Shown here: in pieces, positions 1 through 5,927 of the stretch
Layout of the letters: each line of letters begins with the position of its first letter
How positions within the stretch are numbered: position 1 is the first letter of the stretch
From: Tidjanibacter sp.
Lineage (GTDB): Bacteria; Bacteroidota; Bacteroidia; Bacteroidales; Rikenellaceae
NCBI GenBank assembly: GCA_017630115.1
Contig: JAGBVY010000051.1
Span: forward strand, 1-7,618
Reading direction: 5' to 3'
Length of the DNA: 7,618 nucleotides
Notes under the pieces: generated by a model
Told to the model about the DNA's origin: nothing
The model's database searches: none
Seen by the model: the letters and a program-made list of their open reading frames with translations, nothing else
Made by a program: the position numbers and the translations under genes

Positions 1-20
1 TGTTATCTAATTTGTTTCAT

Positions 21-1166
21 CTATTTCGCCTTCTTGTGGGCGGCGTGGTGCTCCTTGCGCGAGAGGCCAATGAAGACCGACGAGAGCATCGTAAACACAT
101 AGGCCTGAATGTAGGCCACCAGCACCTCCAACACCAACATAAAGACCGACAAAAGCACCGAGAAGACTGTCATCACAACATTCATCGTTGTGCCCATACT
201 TACCGATATGAAGACCAAGCAAGTAAGGGCCAAGATGACCGTATGGCCCGCCAATATGTTGGCAAACAGACGCACTGTCAGCGCAAAGGGTTTCGATATG
301 ACGCCAAACAACTCTATGACAGGCATCAGTGGTATGGGGAACTTCATCCACACCGGCACATCGGGCCACAAAATCTCTTTCCAGTACTCCTTATTGCCAA
401 AGACATTCACAGCAAACATTGTCGCCAAGGCCATAACCAGCGTCACGGCAATGTTGCCCGTAGTATTCGCTCCACCCGGAAAGGTTGGCACGAGTCCCAT
501 AAGGTTGTTGAAGAAGATGAAGAAGAAGGCCGTAAGCAGGTAGGGCGAGTAGCGTTTGTAATCCTTACCCACCGATGGGCGTATGATATCGTCTTCGAGG
601 CTCATAACAAGCATCTCCACCGCACCCACAAATCCGCGTGGCACCTCGCGATAGTCACAACCGCGCCTACGGTACCATCCTGCCACACCCAAAATCACAG
701 CCACCAACAGCAACGAGTTGATAATCAGCCCTGCGGCATTCTTCGTCAGCGATAGGTCGATGGGGCGATAGACCTGGCCATCCTCTCCCACGGCCACCAA
801 CTTACCCTCCCACTCAGCACCTTTGGGAGCAACATAGAATCCCTCGTAGGAGTGGCCGTGCGACACTTTCGACGAGGAGAACAGGCTCCACCGACCACTC
901 TCTGCACGCACAATGCAGAGCAACGGAATCTCTATGTGATGACCATTGACGGTGGCTATATGCCACGAGTAGCTGTCGTTGATGTGGTCCATAATCAACC
1001 CAACAACATCGAGTTTCTCCTCAACCTCCTCAACCTCCTCGGCAGCCTCAACTGGCGGCTGTTGAACTTCGGCCGGTGTCACACTCTGTGCCCACACGCC
1101 GCTCCACAGCGCCCCCACAAGGAGCACCGCAACAAGCATAACTATGTGACGCACAGTGGTTTTCAT
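21..1166 (-). CDS. atpB: F0F1 ATP synthase subunit a (F0 sector)
   Basis: Subunit a of the membrane F0 sector forms the two proton half-channels against the c-ring. The 381-residue product has a signal-peptide-like N-terminus (about residues 1-26, hydrophobic core followed by VWA-Q). An acidic Glu/Val-rich linker follows (about 40-51), then a non-membrane domain to about 140, then the conserved membrane core. The essential arginine is R299 in ALTVRLFANILAGH. H308 and E347 occupy the positions of E. coli aE219 and aH245, the exchanged pair seen in many non-enteric bacteria; Q354 matches aQ252. E. coli subunit a is about 270 residues, so the roughly 110 extra residues are N-terminal; long N-terminal extensions are known in Bacteroidota AtpB. 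It starts 3 nt after the upstream membrane-protein gene, so translation is probably coupled. The C-terminus is His/Lys-rich. Identification is secure; the role of the extension is unknown. Confidence 0.96.
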   Translation of the reverse strand: MKTTVRHIVMLVAVLLVGALWSGVWAQSVTPAEVQQPPVEAAEEVEEVEEKLDVVGLIMDHINDSYSWHIATVNGHHIEIPLLCIVRAESGRWSLFSSSKVSHGHSYEGFYVAPKGAEWEGKLVAVGEDGQVYRPIDLSLTKNAAGLIINSLLLVAVILGVAGWYRRRGCDYREVPRGFVGAVEMLVMSLEDDIIRPSVGKDYKRYSPYLLTAFFFIFFNNLMGLVPTFPGGANTTGNIAVTLVMALATMFAVNVFGNKEYWKEILWPDVPVWMKFPIPLMPVIELFGVISKPFALTVRLFANILAGHTVILALTCLVFISVSMGTTMNVVMTVFSVLLSVFMLVLEVLVAYIQAYVFTMLSSVFIGLSRKEHHAAHKKAK

Positions 1167-1169
1167 TGT

Positions 1170-1559
1170 TTATTGTCGTTTTTCGGAAACCTCCTTAGCG
1201 TAGGCCGTCATTGCAGCCCCCTCAAAGAGTGATGTGAGCAAATAGTAACCAAGCGTGTAGAGCAAAAACACGCTCTTGCCAGGCAACTTGGCAGCAACCC
1301 ACACAAACATCATCACAGCAACACCAAGGAATTTGACACCCCTGAGAATCATAGAGATGACCACAGCCTTTTCTGGTTTCATCTTCACCTGACGTGGGAG
1401 CACAATGCTATAAACCGCCTCGAAGAGGTAGAAAAGGGCTGGGGCTATCCACATTAGCGGACTAAAACTCTCTGGCCACCAAACCTTTACCATAGGCAAG
1501 CCCAGACCATAGAGCACTGTCGCGCCAATGAGTATGTTTGTTGCTGTTTTTATTTTCAT
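1170..1559 (-). CDS. small four-helix membrane protein of the ATP synthase operon (AtpI-position protein)
   Basis: A 129-residue hydrophobic protein with four predicted membrane segments at about residues 7-25, 31-52, 66-90 and 95-117, separated by short basic loops (for example RQVKMKPEK). It has no catalytic motif and no signal peptide. It lies between atpC (29 nt upstream) and atpB (3 nt downstream) in the same orientation, so it is almost certainly co-transcribed. In many bacteria a small membrane protein near subunit a, AtpI, helps c-ring assembly. Position, size and topology suggest a comparable assembly role here, but I see no diagnostic AtpI sequence motif, so this is inference from context. 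The start is supported by a purine-rich stretch (minus-strand AAAAAGAGAAAT) 6 nt before the ATG. The gene is real; its function is tentative. Confidence 0.85.
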   Translation of the reverse strand: MKIKTATNILIGATVLYGLGLPMVKVWWPESFSPLMWIAPALFYLFEAVYSIVLPRQVKMKPEKAVVISMILRGVKFLGVAVMMFVWVAAKLPGKSVFLLYTLGYYLLTSLFEGAAMTAYAKEVSEKRQ

Positions 1560-1588
1560 ATATACATTTCTCTTTTTATCTCTTTTTT

Positions 1589-1825
1589 CTACTCGGTGCA
1601 GACCACAATAGTATTGTCCTTGACCTCCACAAAGCCTCCGCTCACCTCAATGCTCTCCTGCTCGCCACTTGGGAGGGTGTAGTCAATCCTCCCCGCCTCC
1701 AAAGAGGATATGAGTGGCGCGTGGCCACGCAACACCACAAAGGGGGCCTTCGCTCCGGGTAGCAATACCCGTTGCACCTCGCCCTCGAAGATGTTTTTGG
1801 TGGGAGATATGATTCTCAGCTGCAT
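1589..1825 (-). CDS. atpC: F0F1 ATP synthase epsilon subunit, short form
   Basis: Epsilon subunit of the F1 central stalk, which couples gamma and the c-ring to the catalytic head. The 78-residue product contains only the N-terminal beta-sandwich domain: it opens with the typical LRIISPTKNIFEGEV, continues through LPGAKAPFVVLRGHAPLISSLEAG, and ends just after GGFVEVKDNTIVVCTE. E. coli epsilon is about 139 residues; the two-helix C-terminal domain that can insert into F1 and inhibit ATP hydrolysis is absent. The stop is clean and the next gene begins 29 nt later, so this looks like a natural short form, as is common in Bacteroidota, and not a frameshift. It lies 44 nt after atpD in the same transcript. 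Inference: this enzyme cannot use the classic epsilon C-terminal brake. Confidence 0.95.
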   Translation of the reverse strand: MQLRIISPTKNIFEGEVQRVLLPGAKAPFVVLRGHAPLISSLEAGRIDYTLPSGEQESIEVSGGFVEVKDNTIVVCTE

Positions 1826-1831
1826 TGTCTA

Positions 1832-1855
1832 TGGGTGGATGATTTGTGGGTGGAT
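1832..1855 (-). repeat. short direct repeat in the atpD-atpC spacer
   Basis: TGGGTGGAT occurs twice on the plus strand (1832-1840 and 1847-1855) with a 15-bp period, so the atpD-atpC spacer of the mRNA reads ATCCACCCA twice just before the atpC start. The repeat is exact and easily seen. Its role is unknown; it may be a chance duplication, a slippage product, or a binding or spacing element for translation of atpC. Confidence 0.5.
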
Positions 1856-1869
1856 AATGATGGGTCTGA

Positions 1870-3420
1870 TTAGTTGCCTACGGTGCGACGCAGCAGCTCC
1901 TCGCCCTTGGCTATGGCCTCCTCTATTGTGCCAACATTGAGGAAGGCTGCCTCGGGAAGGTCGTCAACCTCGCCGTCGAGAATCATCTTGAAGCCCTTGA
2001 TGGTATCCTCAATCGACACCATAACACCCTTAACACCAGTGAATTGCTCGGCCACAGAGAATGGCTGCGAAAGGAATCGCTGCACCCTACGCGCACGATT
2101 GACAATGGTCTTATCTTCGTCGGAAAGCTCCTCCATGCCGAGAATCGAAATAATATCCTGCAACTCCTTATTGCGCTGCAAAATCTGCTTTACGCGTTGT
2201 GCTGTGGTGTAGTGTTCCTCGCCCACAATGTTGGGGTCGAGGATGCGTGAGGTCGATTCGAGGGGATCCACCGCAGGGTAGATACCCATCTCGGTAATCT
2301 TACGGCTCAATACGGTTGTTGCGTCGAGGTGGGTAAAGGTGGTTGCGGGGGCAGGGTCGGTCAGGTCGTCGGCAGGGACATAGACCGCCTGTATGGAGGT
2401 AATCGAACCGCTCTTAGTGGAGGTGATGCGCTCCTGCATCGTACCCATCTCGGTTGCCAGCGTTGGCTGATAGCCCACCGCCGAAGGCATACGACCCAGC
2501 AGAGCCGACACCTCGGAGCCGGCTTGTGTGAAACGGAAAATGTTGTCTATGAAGAAGAGAATGTCACGATTGGTGCCGCCGTCGCGGAACGACTCGGCCA
2601 CCGTCAGGCCCGACAAGGCCACCGAAGCACGCGCACCGGGAGGCTCGTTCATCTGACCAAAGACCAATGTTGCCTGCGACTTTTTTAGCTCCTCGGGGTC
2701 GATGGCCGAAAGGTCCCAGTCGCCACGCTTCATACCCTCCTCGAAGGCCTCGCCATAGCGGATAACACCCGACTCAATCATCTCCCTCAGGAGGTCGTTG
2801 CCCTCGCGGGTACGCTCACCCACACCCGCAAAGACCGAATAACCGCCCAACTTCTTGGCCACGTTGCGGATAAGCTCCATAATAAGCACCGTCTTACCCA
2901 CACCTGCGCCACCAAAAAGACCTACCTTACCACCCTTAACGTAGGGTTCGAGCAGGTCGATAACCTTAATGCCGGTATAGAGCACTTCCTGAGTTGTGGT
3001 AAGCTCCTCAAACTTAGGGGCTTCGCGGTGAATGGGTAGTGCGCCCTCACCAGAGAGAGAGCCTATACCGTCGATAGCCTCGCCCACAACATTCATCAAC
3101 CTACCCTTAATCTGTTCGCCCACAGGCATAGATATGGGGTGGTAGTGCGACACAGCCTCGGCACCTCGGGCAAGTCCGTCGGTGGAGTCCATAGCCACAG
3201 CGCGAATGCTTTGTTCGCCTATATGTTGTTGGATTTCAGCAATGAGGTGGCGACCATCCTCGCGGAGAATCTCCACAGCGTCGTGAATGGCGGGCAGAAC
3301 GACCTGACCCTCATCCGACTCAAAACTAACATCAATGACTGGGCCGATGATTTGCACCACACGCCCACGAATGGTTCTTGGAGTTGCTTCTCCCATAGGT
3401 TTTTGCTTTTCGGTTTGCAT
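1870..3420 (-). CDS. atpD: F0F1 ATP synthase beta subunit (catalytic)
   Basis: Catalytic beta subunit of F1, which makes or hydrolyses ATP. Numbered from the 3420 start (516 residues): N-terminal barrel about 17-95; P-loop GGAGVGKT at 170-177; GERTREGND at 201-209, containing the catalytic glutamate; Walker B ILFFIDN at 287-293; SALLGRMPSAVGYQP; VPADDLTDPAPATTF; and a DELSEED-type lever segment, here EELSDED at 440-446. Relative to E. coli (460 residues) there is an insertion of about 20 residues or more near 225-250 (acidic, WDLSAIDPEELKKSQ), of a kind I associate with Bacteroidota beta subunits. It is the first gene of the operon. The start is uncertain: the putative -10-type box ends 7 nt before this ATG, leaving almost no leader. 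A second ATG at 3396 (residue 9, giving 508 residues) would have a leader of about 28 nt and lose no conserved residue. I slightly favour 3396 but report the full open frame. Confidence 0.97.
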   Translation of the reverse strand: MQTEKQKPMGEATPRTIRGRVVQIIGPVIDVSFESDEGQVVLPAIHDAVEILREDGRHLIAEIQQHIGEQSIRAVAMDSTDGLARGAEAVSHYHPISMPVGEQIKGRLMNVVGEAIDGIGSLSGEGALPIHREAPKFEELTTTQEVLYTGIKVIDLLEPYVKGGKVGLFGGAGVGKTVLIMELIRNVAKKLGGYSVFAGVGERTREGNDLLREMIESGVIRYGEAFEEGMKRGDWDLSAIDPEELKKSQATLVFGQMNEPPGARASVALSGLTVAESFRDGGTNRDILFFIDNIFRFTQAGSEVSALLGRMPSAVGYQPTLATEMGTMQERITSTKSGSITSIQAVYVPADDLTDPAPATTFTHLDATTVLSRKITEMGIYPAVDPLESTSRILDPNIVGEEHYTTAQRVKQILQRNKELQDIISILGMEELSDEDKTIVNRARRVQRFLSQPFSVAEQFTGVKGVMVSIEDTIKGFKMILDGEVDDLPEAAFLNVGTIEEAIAKGEELLRRTVGN

Positions 3421-3427
3421 ATTTTTA

Positions 3428-3457
3428 CAAATATACTTTTTTTCTGCCGAAAAACAA
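3428..3457 (-). promoter_or_regulatory. Bacteroidota-type promoter of the atp operon
   Basis: Reading the minus strand, TTG (3457-3455) is followed after exactly 19 nt by TATATTTG (3435-3428), a full match to the Bacteroidota -7 consensus TAnnTTTG with the expected spacing to a -33 TTG/TTTG element. By analogy with characterised Bacteroides promoters, transcription should begin near 3424, a few nucleotides before the ATG at 3420 and about 28 nt before the ATG at 3396. The flanks are AT-rich. It would drive atpD, atpC, the small membrane-protein gene and atpB. The motif is seen directly; activity is inferred. Confidence 0.75.
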
Positions 3458-3477
3458 GTAGCATAAGCTATTTTAAC

Positions 3478-3554
3478 GTGAGTTTTGCGAATTTAGCGCA
3501 ATGCAATTAGTTGATTCTCTGCAACCACAATTGTGCGCAAATTGCAATACTCAC
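3478..3554. repeat. long imperfect inverted repeat upstream of the atp promoter
   Basis: Arms 3478-3508 and 3529-3554 can form about 25 base pairs in five uninterrupted blocks: GTGAGT/ACTCAC, TTGC/GCAA, AATTT/AAATT, GCGCA/TGCGC and CAATT/AATTG. They are interrupted by one T-T mismatch and by bulges (G, A and ATG) on the left arm only. Inside the 20-nt loop, GTTG/CAAC could add four pairs. It ends about 20 bp upstream of the -33 element of the atp promoter. There is no T-run on either side, so it is not a typical terminator. It may be an operator region, an mRNA structure at the 3' end of manA transcripts, or a decayed palindromic element. Confidence 0.6.
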
Positions 3555-3559
3555 ATTAA

Positions 3560-3576
3560 GGGCTTTTGCAAAGCCC
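3560..3576. other. small perfect hairpin in the manA-atpD spacer
   Basis: GGGCTTT (3560-3566) and AAAGCCC (3570-3576) form a 7-bp stem with a 3-nt loop. On the plus strand it is followed by CTTTAATA, a weak T-tract; on the minus strand, the direction of the flanking genes, it is followed by TTAATG. It could contribute to stopping manA transcription, but it is a poor intrinsic terminator by itself. Confidence 0.45.
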
Positions 3577-3602
3577 CTTTAATACTTACATTCCTCCCTA
3601 AA

Positions 3603-3625
3603 TCCCTCCTTTGGGAAAGGAGGGA
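3603..3625. other. perfect 10-bp hairpin in the manA-atpD spacer
   Basis: TCCCTCCTTT (3603-3612) pairs perfectly with AAAGGAGGGA (3616-3625) around a GGG loop. On the minus strand the stem is followed by TTTAGGG, a short T-run only. It may act as a terminator or transcript-stabilising stem for manA. The pyrimidine/purine arm composition resembles the hairpin at 7581-7601 (arms CCTCCCCT/AGGGGAGG), although the sequences differ. Confidence 0.55.
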
Positions 3626-3630
3626 CTTGG

Positions 3631-3657
3631 TCAAAGAGCCTCAGTAAGGCTCTTTGA
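3631..3657. other. perfect 11-bp hairpin in the manA-atpD spacer
   Basis: TCAAAGAGCCT (3631-3641) and AGGCTCTTTGA (3647-3657) are exact inverted complements around the 5-nt loop CAGTA. It lies 5 nt from the preceding hairpin. No T-run follows on either strand, so an ordinary intrinsic-terminator role is not supported. A stable 3'-end structure protecting manA mRNA, or part of a palindromic repeat element, are both open. Confidence 0.6.
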
Positions 3658-3672
3658 TAAGCGGAAGTTTCG

Positions 3673-3694
3673 GAATTTCAACTCGTTGAAATTC
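3673..3694. other. perfect 10-bp inverted repeat just after manA
   Basis: GAATTTCAAC (3673-3682) and GTTGAAATTC (3685-3694) are exact inverted complements with a 2-nt centre, so effectively a 9-bp stem with a 4-nt loop. It begins 15 nt after the manA stop codon in the direction of manA transcription. The next transcribed bases are CGAAACTT, so there is no canonical U-tract. Either a weak terminator or 3'-end stem, or a dyad binding site. Confidence 0.5.
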
Positions 3695-3709
3695 ACGTTA
3701 TTTTAGCCC

Positions 3710-4687
3710 CTACGATTTAACAAAAATCTCCAAAAGCCTGCCCTTACCCTCAATCAGAACGTCGGTAGCCTCGGCAGGCACAAGCACCGTCTCCAACTCC
3801 GCAAGCTCCACCTTCTGGCCCATAGCACGCAGGCTCACACCGCCCTCAACGCACATAAAAGCCACGAAACTATCCAGCGGAGCGTAGTCCATCTCCACAG
3901 CGCCATCTACTTTGAGCAGATTGACCGTGAAGAGTTCGCTCGAAGCAAGCTCCACCGCACCATTGGTTTTGGCCTCCTTGGTTATGTTTAGCCCCTCGCG
4001 AGGAGTAAGCCCCACAACCTCGGCAGCCAAGGCGGTGTGGAGTTCGCGTGGGTGGCCATTGTGGTCGAGTCTATTCCAATCGTAGATGCGGTAGGTAATG
4101 TCCGACGCCTCCTGAACCTCGGCCAGAAGCACACCCTCGCCAATGGAGTGGATTGTGCCGGCAGGCACCAGATAGGCCTCGCCCTTGTGGACCAAACGCT
4201 TTTTCAGATACTTCTCCAAGCACCCCTGCTCAACGGCAAGGTCATATTCCTCTTCGCTAAGCGAACGATTGACATCCAAATAGATAGCTCCATCGGGGGC
4301 AGCATCGACAATATACCAAATCTCCGTCTTGCCCCTTGTGCCGTGCATCTCGGCAGCAAACTCATCGTTGGGGTGAACCTGTACCGAAAGCCTCTCGCGT
4401 GTGTCGATAAACTTGGTCAGCACAGGAAACTCCAACCCATATCGCTCGTAGATGTCGTCACCCACAAGTTCGCCCATATAGACCTCTATGAGTTCGCTCA
4501 GGGTGTTGCCTTTCAACGCACCCTCGCACACCTCCGACTCTGCCCCCTCCAAGCCCGAAAGCTCCCAGCTCTCGCCTATACGCTTGGGATTGACTCCGCG
4601 AGGCACTCTCTTGCCTGCGGCTGCAAGTCGTTCTCCTCCCCAAAGGACCTCTTTCATTATGGGGGTAAACTTCAATGGATATAGCAT
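3710..4687 (-). CDS. manA: mannose-6-phosphate isomerase, small type I (cupin) form
   Basis: Zinc enzyme interconverting mannose-6-phosphate and fructose-6-phosphate in the cytosol, linking mannose use to glycolysis and supplying GDP-mannose precursors. The 325-residue product matches the short, Bacillus ManA-like type I form. Visible features: N-terminal YPLKFTPIMKEVLWGG; metal-site segment LSVQVHPND at 100-108 with Q103 and H105; KTEIWY with E122; GTIHSIGEG at 177-185 with H180; and EVQEASDITYRIYDWNR at 190-206 containing the expected catalytic arginine (R200). The C-terminal part is a second cupin-like domain. I chose the ATG at 4687: family similarity begins there, and a purine-rich stretch (minus-strand AAAAAGAGAAAT) lies 4 nt upstream. 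The frame stays open to an ATG at 4786, which would add 33 residues unlike the family. It is probably monocistronic: the next gene, atpD, has its own promoter. Confidence 0.94.
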   Translation of the reverse strand: MLYPLKFTPIMKEVLWGGERLAAAGKRVPRGVNPKRIGESWELSGLEGAESEVCEGALKGNTLSELIEVYMGELVGDDIYERYGLEFPVLTKFIDTRERLSVQVHPNDEFAAEMHGTRGKTEIWYIVDAAPDGAIYLDVNRSLSEEEYDLAVEQGCLEKYLKKRLVHKGEAYLVPAGTIHSIGEGVLLAEVQEASDITYRIYDWNRLDHNGHPRELHTALAAEVVGLTPREGLNITKEAKTNGAVELASSELFTVNLLKVDGAVEMDYAPLDSFVAFMCVEGGVSLRAMGQKVELAELETVLVPAEATDVLIEGKGRLLEIFVKS

Positions 4688-4691
4688 ACCT

Positions 4692-4703
4692 ATTTCTCTT
4701 TTT
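4692..4703 (-). promoter_or_regulatory. purine-rich translation-initiation region of manA
   Basis: The minus strand reads AAAAAGAGAAAT ending 4 nt before the manA ATG at 4687. The identical 12-mer precedes the AtpI-position gene (1577-1566), 6 nt before its ATG. AGAAA-type purine runs could pair weakly with the pyrimidine-rich 3' end of 16S rRNA or keep the site unstructured. This supports 4687 as the true start. The sequence identity is observed; the function is inferred. Confidence 0.4.
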
Positions 4704-4844
4704 CTCTTGTGGTTAAAAACAATTTCTCGTTGGGTTATGGCCACCGGCTCAACAGCAATCTCCGTGCCGCAACCCAACACACACATTTCAGAGAGATTTT
4801 ACGCCCATTTGTGGGCCCTCCTCCAAGTGCGTCGAAATTCACCC

Positions 4845-4852
4845 CAAATTTA
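4845..4852 (-). promoter_or_regulatory. candidate -7 element for manA
   Basis: On the minus strand, 4852-4845 reads TAAATTTG, matching the Bacteroidota TAnnTTTG consensus. No good TTG/TTTG -33 element lies 19-21 nt upstream; the nearest is a TGTTTATT stretch. It would give an mRNA leader of about 150 nt before the ATG at 4687. It is the only consensus match I found upstream of manA, but motif evidence alone is weak. Confidence 0.4.
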
Positions 4853-4894
4853 GTAAAAATCCCGTAGGTGCGAATAAACATAGGAATTTATTGT

Positions 4895-4902
4895 TACTTT
4901 TG
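4895..4902 (+). promoter_or_regulatory. candidate -7 element for the ABC exporter operon
   Basis: TACTTTTG is an exact TAnnTTTG match located 26 nt before the ATG at 4929, giving an expected leader of about 20 nt. No clear -33 TTG/TTTG lies at the right distance. The surrounding stretch (4871-4920) is AT-rich. Together with the element at 4845-4852 it makes this a divergent promoter region, the two elements being about 43 bp apart. Confidence 0.5.
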
Positions 4903-4928
4903 TAGCTACATTAAAACACATTTTGCGT

Positions 4929-5873
4929 ATGAAAGAATTGATTAGGGTCGAAAATGTGACCAAACAATTTGCGGGCCACCGAGCGCTCGACGACGTGTCG
5001 CTCTCCATACCACAAGGCTCTGTCTATGGACTGCTCGGACCCAACGGAGCAGGCAAAACCACCCTCATCCGTATCATCAACCGCATTACCGCACCCGATA
5101 GTGGCAAGGTGTGGTTCGATGGACACCTTCTCGCACCCGAGGATGTGGCACAGATTGGCTACCTACCCGAAGAGAGGGGACTTTATAAGACAATGAAGGT
5201 GGGTGAGCAGGCTCTCTACTTTGCCCAACTCAAAGGACTCTCGCGTGCCGAGGCCACCCAGCGACTGAAAAAGTGGTTTGTTAAGTTTGGTATTGAGAGT
5301 TGGTGGAACAAGAAAGTGAGCGAACTTTCCAAAGGTATGGCCCAGAAGGTACAGTTTATTGTTACCATTGTCCACGAGCCCAAGCTGCTCATCTTCGATG
5401 AGCCTTTCAGTGGCTTCGACCCCATCAATGCCAATCTGCTCAAACAGGAGATTTTGGCCCTACGCGACCAAGGGGCAACGGTTATCTTCTCCACCCATAA
5501 TATGTCGTCGGTGGAGGAGGTGTGCGACCATATCACCCTGATTAACAAGTCGCACAACATCCTTAGTGGCCCTCTCTCGGAGATTAGGCGCTCACACGGA
5601 GGCAACATCTTCGAGGTTGATTTCCGCTCCTCGCGCGAGGAGCTTGTGGCAGCCCTCGGCGCAGCGCCCTGCACCCTGCTCGACGCCTCGGCCAGCGACG
5701 ACGAGGCAGTCCAAAATGTGGCCGCATCGACTGTTAAGCTCCACATCCCCAACGATGAGGACATTCGCAGCGTAGTGGAGGTAATCAACCGTAGCTGTGA
5801 ATTGCGCTCCTTCCGTGAGGTTATCCCCTCGATGAACGACATCTTCATTCGTGCAGTGGCCGGTTCTCTCTAA
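4929..5873 (+). CDS. ABC transporter ATP-binding protein (NatA-like exporter ATPase)
   Basis: Cytoplasmic ATPase subunit powering the membrane permease encoded next. The 314-residue product has Walker A GPNGAGKT (37-44), the segment GYLPEERGLY where the Q-loop is expected (77-86), signature LSKGM in place of LSGGQ (133-137), Walker B LLIFDEP (153-159) with D-loop SGFDP, and the H-loop histidine at 190. The YLPEERGLY form is characteristic of NatA-type ATPases. Residues after about 210 form a C-terminal extension of the DUF4162 type found in this subfamily. I start at ATG 4929; an in-frame TTG two codons earlier is less likely. There is no Shine-Dalgarno sequence, as usual in this phylum. The permease gene follows after 54 nt on the same strand. 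The substrate cannot be read from sequence; NatAB of Bacillus exports sodium, but relatives handle other cargo. Confidence 0.93.
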   Translation: MKELIRVENVTKQFAGHRALDDVSLSIPQGSVYGLLGPNGAGKTTLIRIINRITAPDSGKVWFDGHLLAPEDVAQIGYLPEERGLYKTMKVGEQALYFAQLKGLSRAEATQRLKKWFVKFGIESWWNKKVSELSKGMAQKVQFIVTIVHEPKLLIFDEPFSGFDPINANLLKQEILALRDQGATVIFSTHNMSSVEEVCDHITLINKSHNILSGPLSEIRRSHGGNIFEVDFRSSREELVAALGAAPCTLLDASASDDEAVQNVAASTVKLHIPNDEDIRSVVEVINRSCELRSFREVIPSMNDIFIRAVAGSL

Positions 5874-5927
5874 CCCTCGCCATACCAATATATATTATAT
5901 ATAACAACCGAGAAAACACTCCATACT

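Noticed and set aside
12..755. 247-residue open frame on the plus strand opposite atpB
   Set aside because: It is antisense to a confidently identified gene and has an implausible composition, very rich in His, Gln and Arg.
3560..3576. Canonical rho-independent terminator for manA
   Set aside because: The stem is only 7 bp and no U-tract follows in the minus-strand direction; it is kept only as a hairpin.
4037..4684. 215-residue open frame on the plus strand opposite manA
   Set aside because: It is an antisense shadow of the strongly supported manA reading frame; no family motif is visible.
4688..4786. 33-residue N-terminal extension of ManA from the ATG at 4786
   Set aside because: The extra residues do not resemble the family N-terminus, which begins at the 4687 ATG, and the purine-rich initiation region precedes 4687.
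5888..5903. AT-alternating tract between the ATPase and permease genes as a palindromic operator
   Set aside because: It is a mirror-like run of AT dinucleotides and not a true inverted complement over its full length; no promoter match accompanies it.
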